Made by a program: the position numbers and the translations under genes. The notes below the pieces were generated by a model. It searched no databases. It saw only the letters and a list, made by a program, of their open reading frames with translations, and was not told the origin of the DNA. A stretch of DNA of 64,000 bases from Channallabes apus (lineage: Eukaryota; Chordata; Actinopteri; Siluriformes; Clariidae): NCBI GenBank assembly GCA_030522415.1, contig CM060112.1, positions 858,501 to 922,500 of the forward strand, in the 5' to 3' direction. Below, in pieces: positions 44,518 through 53,385 of the stretch (position 1 is its first letter; each line of letters starts with the position of its first letter).

Positions 44518-44880
44518 TAAATAAAATGGAGTCCAGTAGTTATTGGAGACTCAGATAGACTTGTAGAAAGTTCCAGTCCTGAACTATCGAATTGTCAAGT
44601 CCTCAGAGAAACAGCTGACAACACCAGTCGAGGCCAGAACCATCTTCTAAGTAGATAGAATCATCCCCAGACACCAGACGCATCCTAAAGAGACACACGG
44701 GGCATCCATGCGATGAGACCTCCAACCAGAAACCGGGCACCAGGATGGATCAGACAGGTCCGGAGGGCAGACGGAGTCTGGATCACTGGCAGCTCAGGAA
44801 CCACATGTGTAGCTCGACAGAGAGAGAGAGAGAGAGTGAAAGGGGGAGACAGGGAGAGAGGAAAGAGAAAGAGGGGAGAA
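44518..44880 (-). mobile_element. L2-A 3' UTR, right part
   Basis: Continues 40989-41318 after L2-B: ATAAAATGGAGTCCAGTAGT through the (GA)n-rich stretch (44817-44878), ending at the degenerate host repeat. 5'-truncated before ORF2. Confidence 0.85.
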
Positions 44881-45017
44881 AGATCCACCCTACACCCCAC
44901 CATCTCATGCAGCCCACCCTACAGTTTGCCCACTCTACACACACTTATTATCTTTCCTACAATGCACCCTACAGTACAGGGATTTTAGTGATGACTCACA
45001 AAATTCTATTTTACATG

Positions 45018-45058
45018 TGTGTGTGTGGGCGTGTGTGTGTGTGTGTGTGTGTGTGTGC
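45018..45058. repeat. (GT)n just before exon 11
   Basis: A GT-rich run ends 8 nt before the acceptor (GCGCTTATAG), occupying the usual place of the pyrimidine tract. Confidence 0.9.
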
Positions 45059-45066
45059 GCTTATAG

Positions 45067-45190
45067 GATGCAGGCAGCAGTCAGGTGGGCTTCCTTTTAG
45101 GGAGTTGTGGTGTGAGTCTCGCGCTGACCAGTGAGATCTGTCTGAAAGGTCTCCCGAAAACCCCCACTGGAGAAATCCTGCAGTTCAAAG
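45067..45190 (+). CDS. dip2b: DIP2 exon 11
   Basis: Residues 455-495: DAGSSQVGFLLGSCGVSLAL, TSEICLKGLPKTPTGEILQF. AMP-binding domain. Donor G|GTCAGA, phase 1. Confidence 0.96.
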
Positions 45191-45611
45191 GTCAGACCCT
45201 CCATCCGAGTGCTGTGCTTTTCAGGAGTGTGTGCAGTGCGATAGAAAGAGAAATCTTCCTCTTCAACCTGTGAGGAAAAAACACTCAGTGGTCCGGTGTC
45301 CATTTCGGGTTTATACACCCTGCAACCACACAGTTTCAGTCCTGAATATAACTTGAACATACAGATATGCAAATGATGGTAATGTTTACTAAATGTGTTC
45401 ATTTATAAATTTATTCCACTTCATATATGTGGATTTTTCTGTGGCACAAATTATAAGCTAACATTTTTTAAGCATCCTTTATTGTTTGGTTTAAGACTGA
45501 ATGTTGTTTTAGAAGAATAAACTAATTTTTGACACAAATGTGCTATTTATTTGCTAACTCATGATACCGCATGTTATTAGCGTATCTCATGTGCTCATGT
45601 TTTCCTCTCAG

Positions 45612-45721
45612 GTTGGCCAAGACTAAAATGGGTGATTACTGACTCCAAATATCTCACGAAACCTTCTAAAGACTGGCAGCCGCACATCCCCACTGCTAAC
45701 ACTGACACCGCGTATATAGAG
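45612..45721 (+). CDS. dip2b: DIP2 exon 12
   Basis: Residues 496-532: GWPRLKWVITDSKYLTKPSK, DWQPHIPTANTDTAYIE. Acceptor TTTTCCTCTCAG, donor GAG|GTACAG. Confidence 0.96.
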
Positions 45722-46312
45722 GTACAGCTTAGCATCTGTGTGCTAACATGGCTTTTATTCTACACATGGAAACGAGAGCGTTGTGCGGAGCAGCGCTTTC
45801 AGAATGTAACAGTCCTATACATTAACGTATTAGCCGTATCGCTAGCACGCACTGACGGGATTTCTGAGCGCCATATTCATAAATGTTGATAATCCTCATT
45901 GTTACCTGTAGCTAGCTAACATCGGCTAACCAGACGGGAGAAATATAGTTTTTTCAGTTTTTAGAATCTTTACTGCTTAATGCTAATTAAGGCAATTTAT
46001 TTTGCAAGGATGCGATATTCATAACTTATATTGTCTAAAGTTAGCGAGCTAATTTGCGCAGTCTTTACACAATCGCAGCAGTTTAGTTATTTTCAGTGCT
46101 AGTGATAGATACGCTACATTGAGCTAAATCTCAAGAGGCTTTATAAATATAATATGCTTAAATGTTTCTATTCTGTACTGCTAACTATAGCTAGCTCGCT
46201 AACCTGACAGGATTTTTGAGAGGATTTTAGGGATTTGAAGTGATTTATAAATATCAGATAATATAATTTGATCTGATTTAATGTTTGCTATCTTTATTTC
46301 TTTCTCCTTCAG
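45722..46312. other. Intron 12
   Basis: AT-rich, many GCTAGC/GCTAAC motifs. No gene or element seen. Confidence 0.6.
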
Positions 46313-46415
46313 TATAAGGCGAGTAAGGAGGGCACAGTGGTGGGCGTGGCCGTGTCGAAGATAGCCATGCTAACACACTGCCAGGCGCTCTCACAGGCCT
46401 GTAACTACTGCGAGG
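46313..46415 (+). CDS. dip2b: DIP2 exon 13
   Basis: Residues 533-566: YKASKEGTVVGVAVSK (position of the phosphate-binding A3 motif of adenylate-forming enzymes, degenerate in DIP2), AMLTHCQALSQACNYCEG. Donor G|GTGAGT. Confidence 0.96.
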
Positions 46416-46933
46416 GTGAGTCGCTGAGGCCCGCGCTCACTGCGGACGCTCTGAACTGCTTCACTATCAGCCAGTTCTGCCTCCTGTCCGCCCGGGGGGT
46501 TTAACGATCCGAACACATAATGTCCTGCTTGTTTTATACATCTTTATTTTATACAAGGGGCGTTTAAGTGGAGGATAACAGAAGACAGTGCTGAGAGTAA
46601 ACATGGTGTAGTTTGACTCTAAAGCACCTGGTACATCTATGATGCAAACCTACAGTATCACACAGGAAGTCCAGAACTGGTTGCCAAGTCCAATAAACGC
46701 AGCATTCTGTCAAGTTACTGGCTGTTACTGTTACTCATGTTGCGCGTTTATAATTATAATTATCACAATTAGCCCGAATTGTTTATTCCTCGCACAAGAC
46801 AGTACACAATACAGTAAAGAGTATCCCAAGTGGGCGGAGACTCGCTCAATCTGGCAACACCGGCTGTCCGGCGCTCACTCGTTAGTGTCAGGTTTTTTCT
46901 GAGTGGTAACCCTACCAGCAGCACTGTATGTTC

Positions 46934-46970
<37 letters not shown>

Positions 46971-46979
46971 TGCACACAG
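46416..46979. other. Intron 13
   Basis: No gene seen. Ends with (GT)n (46935-46969) then GGTGCACACAG. Confidence 0.7.
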
Positions 46980-47044
46980 GTGAAACACTGGTGAACGTCT
47001 TGGACTTTAAGAAGGACATGGGTCTTTGGCACGGCGTCCTCACA
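46980..47044 (+). CDS. dip2b: DIP2 exon 14
   Basis: Residues 567-588: ETLVNVLDFKKDMGLWHGVL, an invariant block of the first adenylation domain. Short, phase 1 to 0. Confidence 0.96.
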
Positions 47045-47193
47045 GTGAGTGGGTTTATTTAAATGTATGCGCATATGAATGAGTGTTAATGAGTGTTCGA
47101 GTATCACAGAGTGACGCTGAGGAGCTACACTGTGGACACTCTGTAGACTCACTACATGGGGTGTGTGTGTGTGTGTGTGTGTGTGTGAGACAG

Positions 47194-47287
47194 AGTGTGA
47201 TGAACCGGATTCATACCATCAGTGTACCATATGCAGTAATGAAGGCGTGTCCCCTGTCCTGGGTCCAGCGTGTCCACATACACAAAG
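47194..47287 (+). CDS. dip2b: DIP2 exon 15
   Basis: Residues 589-619: SVMNRIHTISVPYAVMKACP, LSWVQRVHIHK. The acceptor is (GT)n-GAGACAG; the donor G|GTATTG is followed at once by (AC)n. Confidence 0.96.
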
Positions 47288-47293
47288 GTATTG

Positions 47294-47325
<32 letters not shown>

Positions 47326-47379
47326 ACATTCACTCATTTCACTCTATATAGAGCTTCAGTTTGAGACCCAAACTGTGTT

Positions 47380-47434
<55 letters not shown>

Positions 47435-47436
47435 AG

Positions 47437-47556
47437 CGCGTGTTGCCTTGGTGAAGTGTCGTGACCTGCACTGGGCCATGATGGCGCACAAAGAGCAGAG
47501 AGACATCAGCCTGTCCTCACTGCGTATGCTGATCGTCGCTGATGGAGCTAATCCAT
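47437..47556 (+). CDS. dip2b: DIP2 exon 16
   Basis: Residues 620-659: ARVALVKCRDLHWAMMAHKE, SLSSLRMLIVADGANP. The acceptor is (GT)n-GCGCAG; the donor T|GTGAGA is followed by (CA)n. Confidence 0.96.
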
Positions 47557-47649
47557 GTGAGACACACACACACACACACACACAGAGAGAGAAAAGTTCA
47601 GTCTATATCAGTAATTTACCGTCATTACCCCCCCCCCCCCTCCCCCCAG

Positions 47650-47764
47650 GGTCTGTGTCGTCATGTGACGCGTTCCTGAACGTGTTCCAGACTCACGGGT
47701 TGAAGCCGGAGGTGATTTGTCCGTGTGCTACGTCCCCCGAGGCCATGACTGTAGCCATTCGCAG
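47650..47764 (+). CDS. dip2b: DIP2 exon 17
   Basis: Residues 660-697: WSVSSCDAFLNVFQTHGLKP, EVICPCATSPEAMTVAIR. The acceptor follows an unusual run of C (CCCCCCCCTCCCCCCCAG). Donor AG|GTGTGT. Confidence 0.96.
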
Positions 47765-48297
47765 GTGTGTCCTGAGAAGCCACGCCCCCTCTAATCCTAA
47801 ACACCTCTGCACGCTACTCTAACCAAGATGGCTGTCATGTCACTTCCTGTTTTATGTTTTTAAAAGAAGAGGAAAAGATTCTGGAGCAGGGCTGCGAATT
47901 TCGCCATTTATTTTTTTTTACTGATATTTGTACATTTGAACCATCAGTAATAAAAGTATCATTAATTATTATTGAGAGCAATTATTGTTTCTGTTGGGCA
48001 AGTGCACGTGTGCCCTCTTGTGGTGGACGAGTTGATAGACGTGCGATAAGTTGCGGAACAAACATCATCATTAATCATTTTAAACCGATAAATTCTTACC
48101 AGCAAGTAACTAATAAAATCAGAACCATTTTCACGTACGAGTGAGAAGCTTTGTCTGAGAGTCTGATTAGATTAATTATCACTAATTAAGCCTTAATGAT
48201 ATTGATAGAGGATCCTGACCATCTTGTCCCAGCCACCCAAGCGTTAACAGTCAGTAGTGTTGTGAGCGTTCTGATATAAACTCCTCTGTGTACGCAG
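47765..48297. other. Intron 17
   Basis: No gene or element seen; AT-rich. The acceptor for exon 18 (TGTGTACGCAG) lacks a clear pyrimidine tract. Confidence 0.6.
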
Positions 48298-48437
48298 ACC
48301 TGGGGTTTCCGGAGCTCCGCTCCCCGCCCGGGCCGTGCTCTCCATGACGGGTCTGAGTCACGGGGTCATCAGGGTCAACACAGAGGACAAGAACTCCGCC
48401 CTGACGGTGCAGGATGTGGGTCATGTGATGCCTGGAG
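48298..48437 (+). CDS. dip2b: DIP2 exon 18
   Basis: Residues 698-744: PGVSGAPLPARAVLSMTGLS, HGVIRVNTEDKNSALTVQDV, GHVMPG. Donor G|GTGAGT. Confidence 0.96.
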
Positions 48438-48547
48438 GTGAGTAGCTTCTGAGTGTTCTCTGAAGGTTCCTGCAGGTGCAGTTTCTTATCCCTGTGTTTG
48501 AGACGATTTGGTGGGAGCACAAACTTTTGCATGGTGCTGTGTTTCAG

Positions 48548-48684
48548 CTTTGATGTGCATCGTGAAGCCGGACGGGCCGCCGATGCTCTGTAAGACGGAT
48601 GAGATCGGAGAGATTGTGGTCAACTCTCGTGCCGGAGGAACCCTGTACTACGGCCTGCTGGGGGTCACCAAGAACACTTTTGAG
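48548..48684 (+). CDS. dip2b: DIP2 exon 19
   Basis: Residues 745-790: ALMCIVKPDGPPMLCKTDEI, GEIVVNSRAGGTLYYGLLGV, TKNTFE, a conserved part of the AMP-binding core. Donor GAG|GTCTGT, then (CA)n. Confidence 0.96.
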
Positions 48685-48695
48685 GTCTGTTAGAG

Positions 48696-48733
<38 letters not shown>

Positions 48734-48772
48734 CATGGGATGTTATTCACCAAATTCCCTGGAAACCTGCAG

Positions 48773-48853
48773 GTGATCCCGGTGAACGCGAGTGGAGCTC
48801 CTATCGGGGAAATTCCGTTCGTGCGCTCGGGGCTGCTCGGGTTCGTCGGACCG
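48773..48853 (+). CDS. dip2b: DIP2 exon 20
   Basis: Residues 791-817: VIPVNASGAPIGEIPFVRSG, LLGFVGP. Donor CCG|GTGAGA, phase 0 on both sides. Confidence 0.95.
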
Positions 48854-49118
48854 GTGAGAGAAACACACAAACTCACACATTCGTCAGTGGGCGTGGCTTA
48901 ATACAACCGCAGTTTATAAATACACTAACCTACAAGTTTCCATGCACTATTAAAGGACAACACACATTTCTTTTACACTTGAGCACGATGTTGGTTGTCA
49001 TGGTAACACTGAGATGTCACACATTACAGTTTTTGATGTTCAGGTTTTGATGTTTAGTTTTTTGCTGATTTTGTGACGTGGTGTGACGTCGTTGTGTAGC
49101 ATGTCTGGATCGGTCACT

Positions 49119-49160
<42 letters not shown>

Positions 49161-49622
49161 GACCAGGCAACCACGCAGCGATGAAATTCAGTGTTTTCTT
49201 TACTGTTAGAAGGAGAGATAATCAGTGGGTCGAACGGGTAACACATGCGCTCATGAGCCTCGCACACAGGTAGACTGAGGCTGTCACATGTCGAGAAAGA
49301 CTGAAGTGTCCCCCTGATATCGCCCCCCCCCCCCCCCCCCAAACAAGGCCTCGAAGAGAAAGTTCCACTACGTTAACATTGCATTCTTTTAACCTGTGAA
49401 CAAACATGAAAGAACAAGAATTCATGAAGTTCATTAAACCAACAATAAAACAAAATGGTCGAAAATTAAAACATCATGGACAATAAAATAAAGGTGAAAG
49501 AAATTTTTTATTTCTAATAATACAAATAAGGAAGGGAAAAGCAAAACAAGTCAATGTAAAAAGATTAAGTGAATGTTTTCTCCACACCAGTTACAGTTTC
49601 TCGTCCCCTTGCGGTGTTTCAG
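48854..49622. other. Intron 20
   Basis: (CA)n 49121-49158, a C20 run at 49324-49340. No gene seen. Confidence 0.65.
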
Positions 49623-49750
49623 GGGAGTCTGATATTCGTCGTGGGGAAGATCGAAGGCTTGTTGGCGGTCAGTCGGCGTCGACACAATGCTGACGACCTG
49701 GTGGCTACAGCGCTCGCCGTGGAGCCAGTCAAGACCGTGTACAGGGGCAG
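49623..49750 (+). CDS. dip2b: DIP2 exon 21
   Basis: Residues 818-859: GSLIFVVGKIEGLLAVSRRR, HNADDLVATALAVEPVKTVY. Human members have SGRRH where this copy reads SRRRH, a small change at a normally conserved Gly. Donor AG|GTGCGT. Confidence 0.95.
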
Positions 49751-49893
49751 GTGCGTGGGTTTTACTGACACCTTGTGGCCAATAGGCTGAAACTCGGAAA
49801 TGAGTGTTTGGAGCTCCGCCCACACATCTGGGAATATTTTTGAAAAATTTATTAAATGGAAATGTTGGTGATTTTTAAGATCTAGAATGCAAA

Positions 49894-49930
<37 letters not shown>

Positions 49931-50045
49931 GATCGCAGTGTTCTCAGTGACGGTGTTCTACGATGAGCGGATCGTGATTGTAGCAGAGCAGAGACCTGAA
50001 GCCAGTGAAGAGGACAGCTTTCAGTGGATGAGCCGAGTACTACAG
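49931..50045 (+). CDS. dip2b: DIP2 exon 22
   Basis: Residues 860-898: RIAVFSVTVFYDERIVIVAE, QRPEASEEDSFQWMSRVLQ. The acceptor is (GT)n running directly into TAG with no other pyrimidine tract. Donor CAG|GTTAAA. Confidence 0.96.
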
Positions 50046-50523
50046 GTTAAACCCCTCCCACTCTCAATTAATCATATTTAACCACACCTCCTCATTAACT
50101 TTAGTCCCACCTCCTTGTTTCTTCTCTTTTCTAAGTGTATAAATTGAATAACTGGACTTTTTAATTAATTGGGGTTTGATTATTTTATATTGTTGTATAT
50201 TTTAGTACATTTGTGGTGTAGGCTGTAACATCACACAGTTGTGTCTGATCCAAACTCCTCCTCCGTCCTCATTCCGTGATTTGTCTCAGTGCTTTATATA
50301 CATGTACATTATATGTAAAGTAAGCAGACGTCCTTATAGATCGCGAGCTGTCGTTATAGCGTGATGTTATAAATATAATATAACACAATGTTGTATAACA
50401 TGAAGTAACAACACCAACAACAACACAACAGCTTCAACACTCAAACCAACACCGTGAATGTGAACCTCAGGCTCCAGAAAAATAGTTGAAGGTGTTTGTC
50501 CCTGATGATCTCCTGTCCCTCAG
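50046..50523. other. Intron 22
   Basis: AT-rich, nothing recognised; acceptor TGTCCCTCAG. Confidence 0.6.
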
Positions 50524-50725
50524 GCTATAGACAGCATCCACCAGGTGGGTCTGTACTGCCTGGCGCTGGTCCCCGCTAACACTCTGCCCAAAACTCCCCT
50601 GGGTGGAATTCACATCTCCGACACCAAGCAGCTCTTCCTGGAGGGGGCGCTGCATCCCTGCAACATCCTCATGTGCCCTCACACCTGCGTAACCAACATG
50701 CCCAAACCTCGCCAGAAACAACCAG
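50524..50725 (+). CDS. dip2b: DIP2 exon 23
   Basis: Residues 899-965: AIDSIHQVGLYCLALVPANT, LPKTPLGGIHISDTKQLFLE, then HPCNILMCPHTCVTNMPKPR and QKQP, the highly conserved end of the first adenylation domain. Donor CAG|GTCAGT opens directly into the minisatellite of intron 23. Confidence 0.97.
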
Positions 50726-50727
50726 GT

Positions 50728-50770
<43 letters not shown>

Positions 50771-50904
50771 GTTGATGGGTGTGATGGTTGTGGTCAGTGT
50801 GTGTGTGTGTGTGTGTGTGTTGTTGATGGGTGTGTTGATGGTTGTGGTCAGTGTGTGTGTGTGTGTGTGTGTGTGTTGTTGATGGGTGTGTTGATGGTTG
50901 TGGT

Positions 50905-50937
<33 letters not shown>

Positions 50938-52413
50938 GTTGATGGTTGTGTTCGGTGTGGTCAGTGTGTGTGTGTTGTTGATGGTTGTGTTGGGTGTGGT
51001 CAGTGGGTGTGTGTGTGTGTGTGTTGATGGGTGTGTTGGGTGTGGTCAGTGTGTGTGAGTGTGTGTGTTGTTGATGGTTGTGTTGGGTGTGGTCAGTGTG
51101 TGTGTGTTGTTGATGGTTGTGTTGGGTGTGGTCAGTGGGTGTGTGTGTGTGTTGATGGTTGTGTTGGGTGTGGTCAGTGGGTGTGTGTGTGTGTTGTTGA
51201 TGGGTGTGTTGGGTGTGGTCAGTGGGTGTGTGTGTGTGTGTGTTGTTGATGGTTGTGTTGGGTGTGGTCAGTGTGGGTGTGTGTGTGTGTTGTTGATGGG
51301 TGTGTTGGGTGTGGTCAGTGTGTGTGAGTGTGTGTGTGTGTGTTGTTGATGGTTGTGTTGGGTGTGGTCAGTGTGTGTGTGTTGTTGATGGTTGTGTTGG
51401 GTGTGGTCAGTGGGTGTGTGTGTGTGTTGATGGTTGTGTTGGGTGTGGTCAGTGGGTGTGTGTGTGTGTTGTTGATGGTTGTGTTGGGTGTGGTCAGTGT
51501 GGGTGTGTGTGTGTGTTGTTGATGGTTGTGTTGGGTGTGGTCAGTGTGTGTGAGTGTGTGTGTGTGTGTTGTTGATGGTTGTGTTGGGTGTGGTCAGTGT
51601 GTGTGTGTTGTTGATGGTTGTGTTGGGTGTGGTCAGTGGGTGTGTGTGTGTGTTGATGGTTGTGTTGGGTGTGGTCAGTGGGTGTGTGTGTGTGTTGTTG
51701 ATGGGTGTGTTGGGTGTGGTCAGTGGGTGTGTGTGTGTGTGTGTTGTTGATGGGTGTGTTGGGTGTGGTCAGTGTGTGTGTGTTGTTGATGGGTGTGTTG
51801 GGTGTGGTCAGTGTGTGTGTGTTGTTGATGGTTGTGTTGGGTGTGGTCAGTGTGGGTGTGTGTGTGTGTGTGTGTGTGTGTGTTGATGGTTGTGTTGGGT
51901 GTGGTCAGTGTGTGTGTGTGTGTTGTTGATGGTTGTGTTGGGTGTGGTCAGTGTGGGTGAGTGTGTGTGTGTGTTGTTGATGGTTGTGTTGGGTGTGGTC
52001 AGTGGGTGTGTGTGTGTGTTGTTGATGGGTGTGTTGGGTGTGGTCACTGTGTGTGAGTGTGTGTGTGTGTGTTGTTGATGGGTGTGTTGGGTGTGGTCAG
52101 TGGGTGTGTGTGTGTGTTGTTGATGGGTGTGTTGGGTGTGGTCAGTGGGTGTGTGTGTGTTGTTGATGGTTGTGTTGGGTGTGGTCAGTGTGGGTAAGTG
52201 TGTGTTGTTGATGGTTGTGTTGGGTGTGGTCAGTGTGGGTGAGTGTGTGTTGTTGATGGGTGTGTTGGGTGTGGTCAGTGGGTGTGTGTGTGTGTTGTTG
52301 ATGGGTGTGTTGGGTGTGGTCAGTGGGTGTGTGTGTGTGTTGTTGATGGGTGTGTTGGGTGTGGTCAGTGGGTGTGTGTGTGTGTTGTTGATGGGTGTGT
52401 TGGGTGTGGTCAG
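50726..52413. repeat. TG-rich minisatellite filling intron 23
   Basis: About 1.69 kb of roughly 35-45-bp units built from GTTGTTGATGGTTGTG, TTGGGTGTGGTCAGTG and a variable (GT)n. The array starts at the exon 23 donor and the last unit runs into exon 24, leaving no unique intron sequence. Each unit holds GGTCAGTG, which is also the sequence at both intron ends. Long Cys-Val-Val-Asp-Gly reading frames here are artefacts. Confidence 0.95.
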
Positions 52414-52526
52414 TGGGTGTAGGTCCCGCCTCCATCCTGGTGGGGAATCTGGTGGCTGGAAAGAGAATCGCTCAGGCAGCAGGAAGAGATCTGGGAATGA
52501 TCGAGGATCAGGATCTGGTGAGGAAG
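52414..52526 (+). CDS. dip2b: DIP2 exon 24 (last in window)
   Basis: Residues 966-1003: VGVGPASILVGNLVAGKRIA, QAAGRDLGMIEDQDLVRK. I chose the acceptor GTGGTCAG|TGGGTG because it gives P-VGVGPAS; the alternative GTGTAG|GTCCC (start 52423) is also in frame and removes three residues. Donor AAG|GTACAG, phase 0, then (AC)n. Confidence 0.9.
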
Positions 52527-52538
52527 GTACAGAGAGAT

Positions 52539-52569
<31 letters not shown>

Positions 52570-52692
52570 TCTCTATAACCTGTTAAAGATGCACTACTGC
52601 TTTTCATTCTGTGTATGTGTGTATGTGTGTGTATGTGTGTGTGAGAGATTACAACATGGAGGAGCACACCTTTAATGAATACTTATTTCAAT

Positions 52693-52727
<35 letters not shown>

Positions 52728-52751
52728 TTTAATGCCTTCCTGTGGCTGTAG

Positions 52752-52775
52752 CTCTGCATGTGGCCCACTATGATG
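52752..52775 (+). CDS. dip2b: Possible 24-nt in-frame microexon
   Basis: CTCTGCATGTGGCCCACTATGATG lies between GCCTTCCTGTGGCTGTAG and GTAAGA. It is phase 0 and in frame after exon 24 (LCMWPTMM). The preceding intron has (AC)n near its donor and (GT)n before the acceptor. I know of no DIP2 peptide like this, so it may be chance. Confidence 0.2.
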
Positions 52776-52805
52776 GTAAGAAACACTTATTGATCTCCTT
52801 TAAAG

Positions 52806-52859
<54 letters not shown>

Positions 52860-53256
52860 TATGCTTGTGTGATTCTCAACCATCACATCACCATGTCTTA
52901 CTCTGTATGCACGTTTATGGTGCTCTTATGTCACTCTAATGACAACGTTATGGAACCTGATAACTCTCCTATTACATTCTTATGACACTCTCATAAGCCT
53001 TGTGTCACTCTTAAGATAGTCTTATAAAGCTCTTATAACACCACTTTTATATTTACCTTATGACACTTATGAAAGTCTTAGGACATTTTTATGTTACCCT
53101 TATGACACTGTCTGTTAATCATCACCAGTTTTGGGTGTAACGCGTTACAAAGTATCAGCAGTCATTCCCACTCCATTAGTGTGTGTGTGTGTGAAAGTTA
53201 TGCTACAAGCCCCGCCCCCGATGACCCGCCCCCGCTCTGTTACTCCTGCTGTTATA
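52776..53256. other. Intron after exon 24, unique part
   Basis: (GT)n 52808-52854, then a stretch with repeated CTTATGACACTCT-like phrases (52925-53110). No exon; the next DIP2 exon is expected beyond the window. Confidence 0.6.
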
Positions 53257-53385
53257 CCCCTATCTCACCTGCGTGGTTTGACTGCGCAGAAAGATGTAAA
53301 CCTAATCACAGCACCAAAACTGGCGGTGAATCATGATGAACCGAACTTACCGCCACCGCGTGACATCGCGTAGGTGAGATAGGGG
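53257..53385. mobile_element. Small inverted-repeat element (MITE-like), 129 bp
   Basis: Perfect 14-bp terminal inverted repeats CCCCTATCTCACCT and AGGTGAGATAGGGG, flanked by TA on both sides (or TTA, depending on how the ends are drawn). The GC-rich interior has its own imperfect inverted repeat (GGCGGT...ACCGCC). No coding capacity. A TA or TTA duplication would suit a Tc1/mariner or PIF/Harbinger origin. Confidence 0.6.

Larger units (their letters stand above)
20603..52526 (+). other. dip2b: DIP2-family gene, 24 coding exons seen, 3' part beyond window
   Basis: Span of a DIP2 (disco-interacting protein 2) gene. Exons total 3009 nt (1003 codons) with consistent phases and GT-AG introns; family members are about 1550 residues, so roughly a third is missing to the right. 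Layout by residue: DMAP1-binding domain in about the first 120-150, Ser/Pro-rich linker to about 280, a basic block (STKIQQLLNTLKRPKRPP) at about 285-305, then the first AMP-binding (FAAL-like) domain from about 340 to 965. DIP2 proteins are linked to acyl-lipid metabolism and to neuronal development. Paralogue: the linker (ALPMPTKRRS, EEIVE, DLVRK) resembles DIP2B, while the adenylation domain (NYCEGETLVNVLDFKKDMG, SVMNRIHTIS) is closer to DIP2A; DIP2C is unlikely. No exon is interrupted by a repeat, so the gene looks functional. Confidence 0.95.

Noticed and set aside
50732..52675. Cys-Val-rich frames (VVDGCVGCGQ) and His/Thr-rich frames across the TG minisatellite and CA/TG tracts
   Set aside because: Pure translations of (GT)n/(CA)n and of the minisatellite unit; intronic.
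53131..53373. 80-codon frame spanning the inverted-repeat element
   Set aside because: It runs through the element and GC boxes with no domain; not in frame with any DIP2 splice site.
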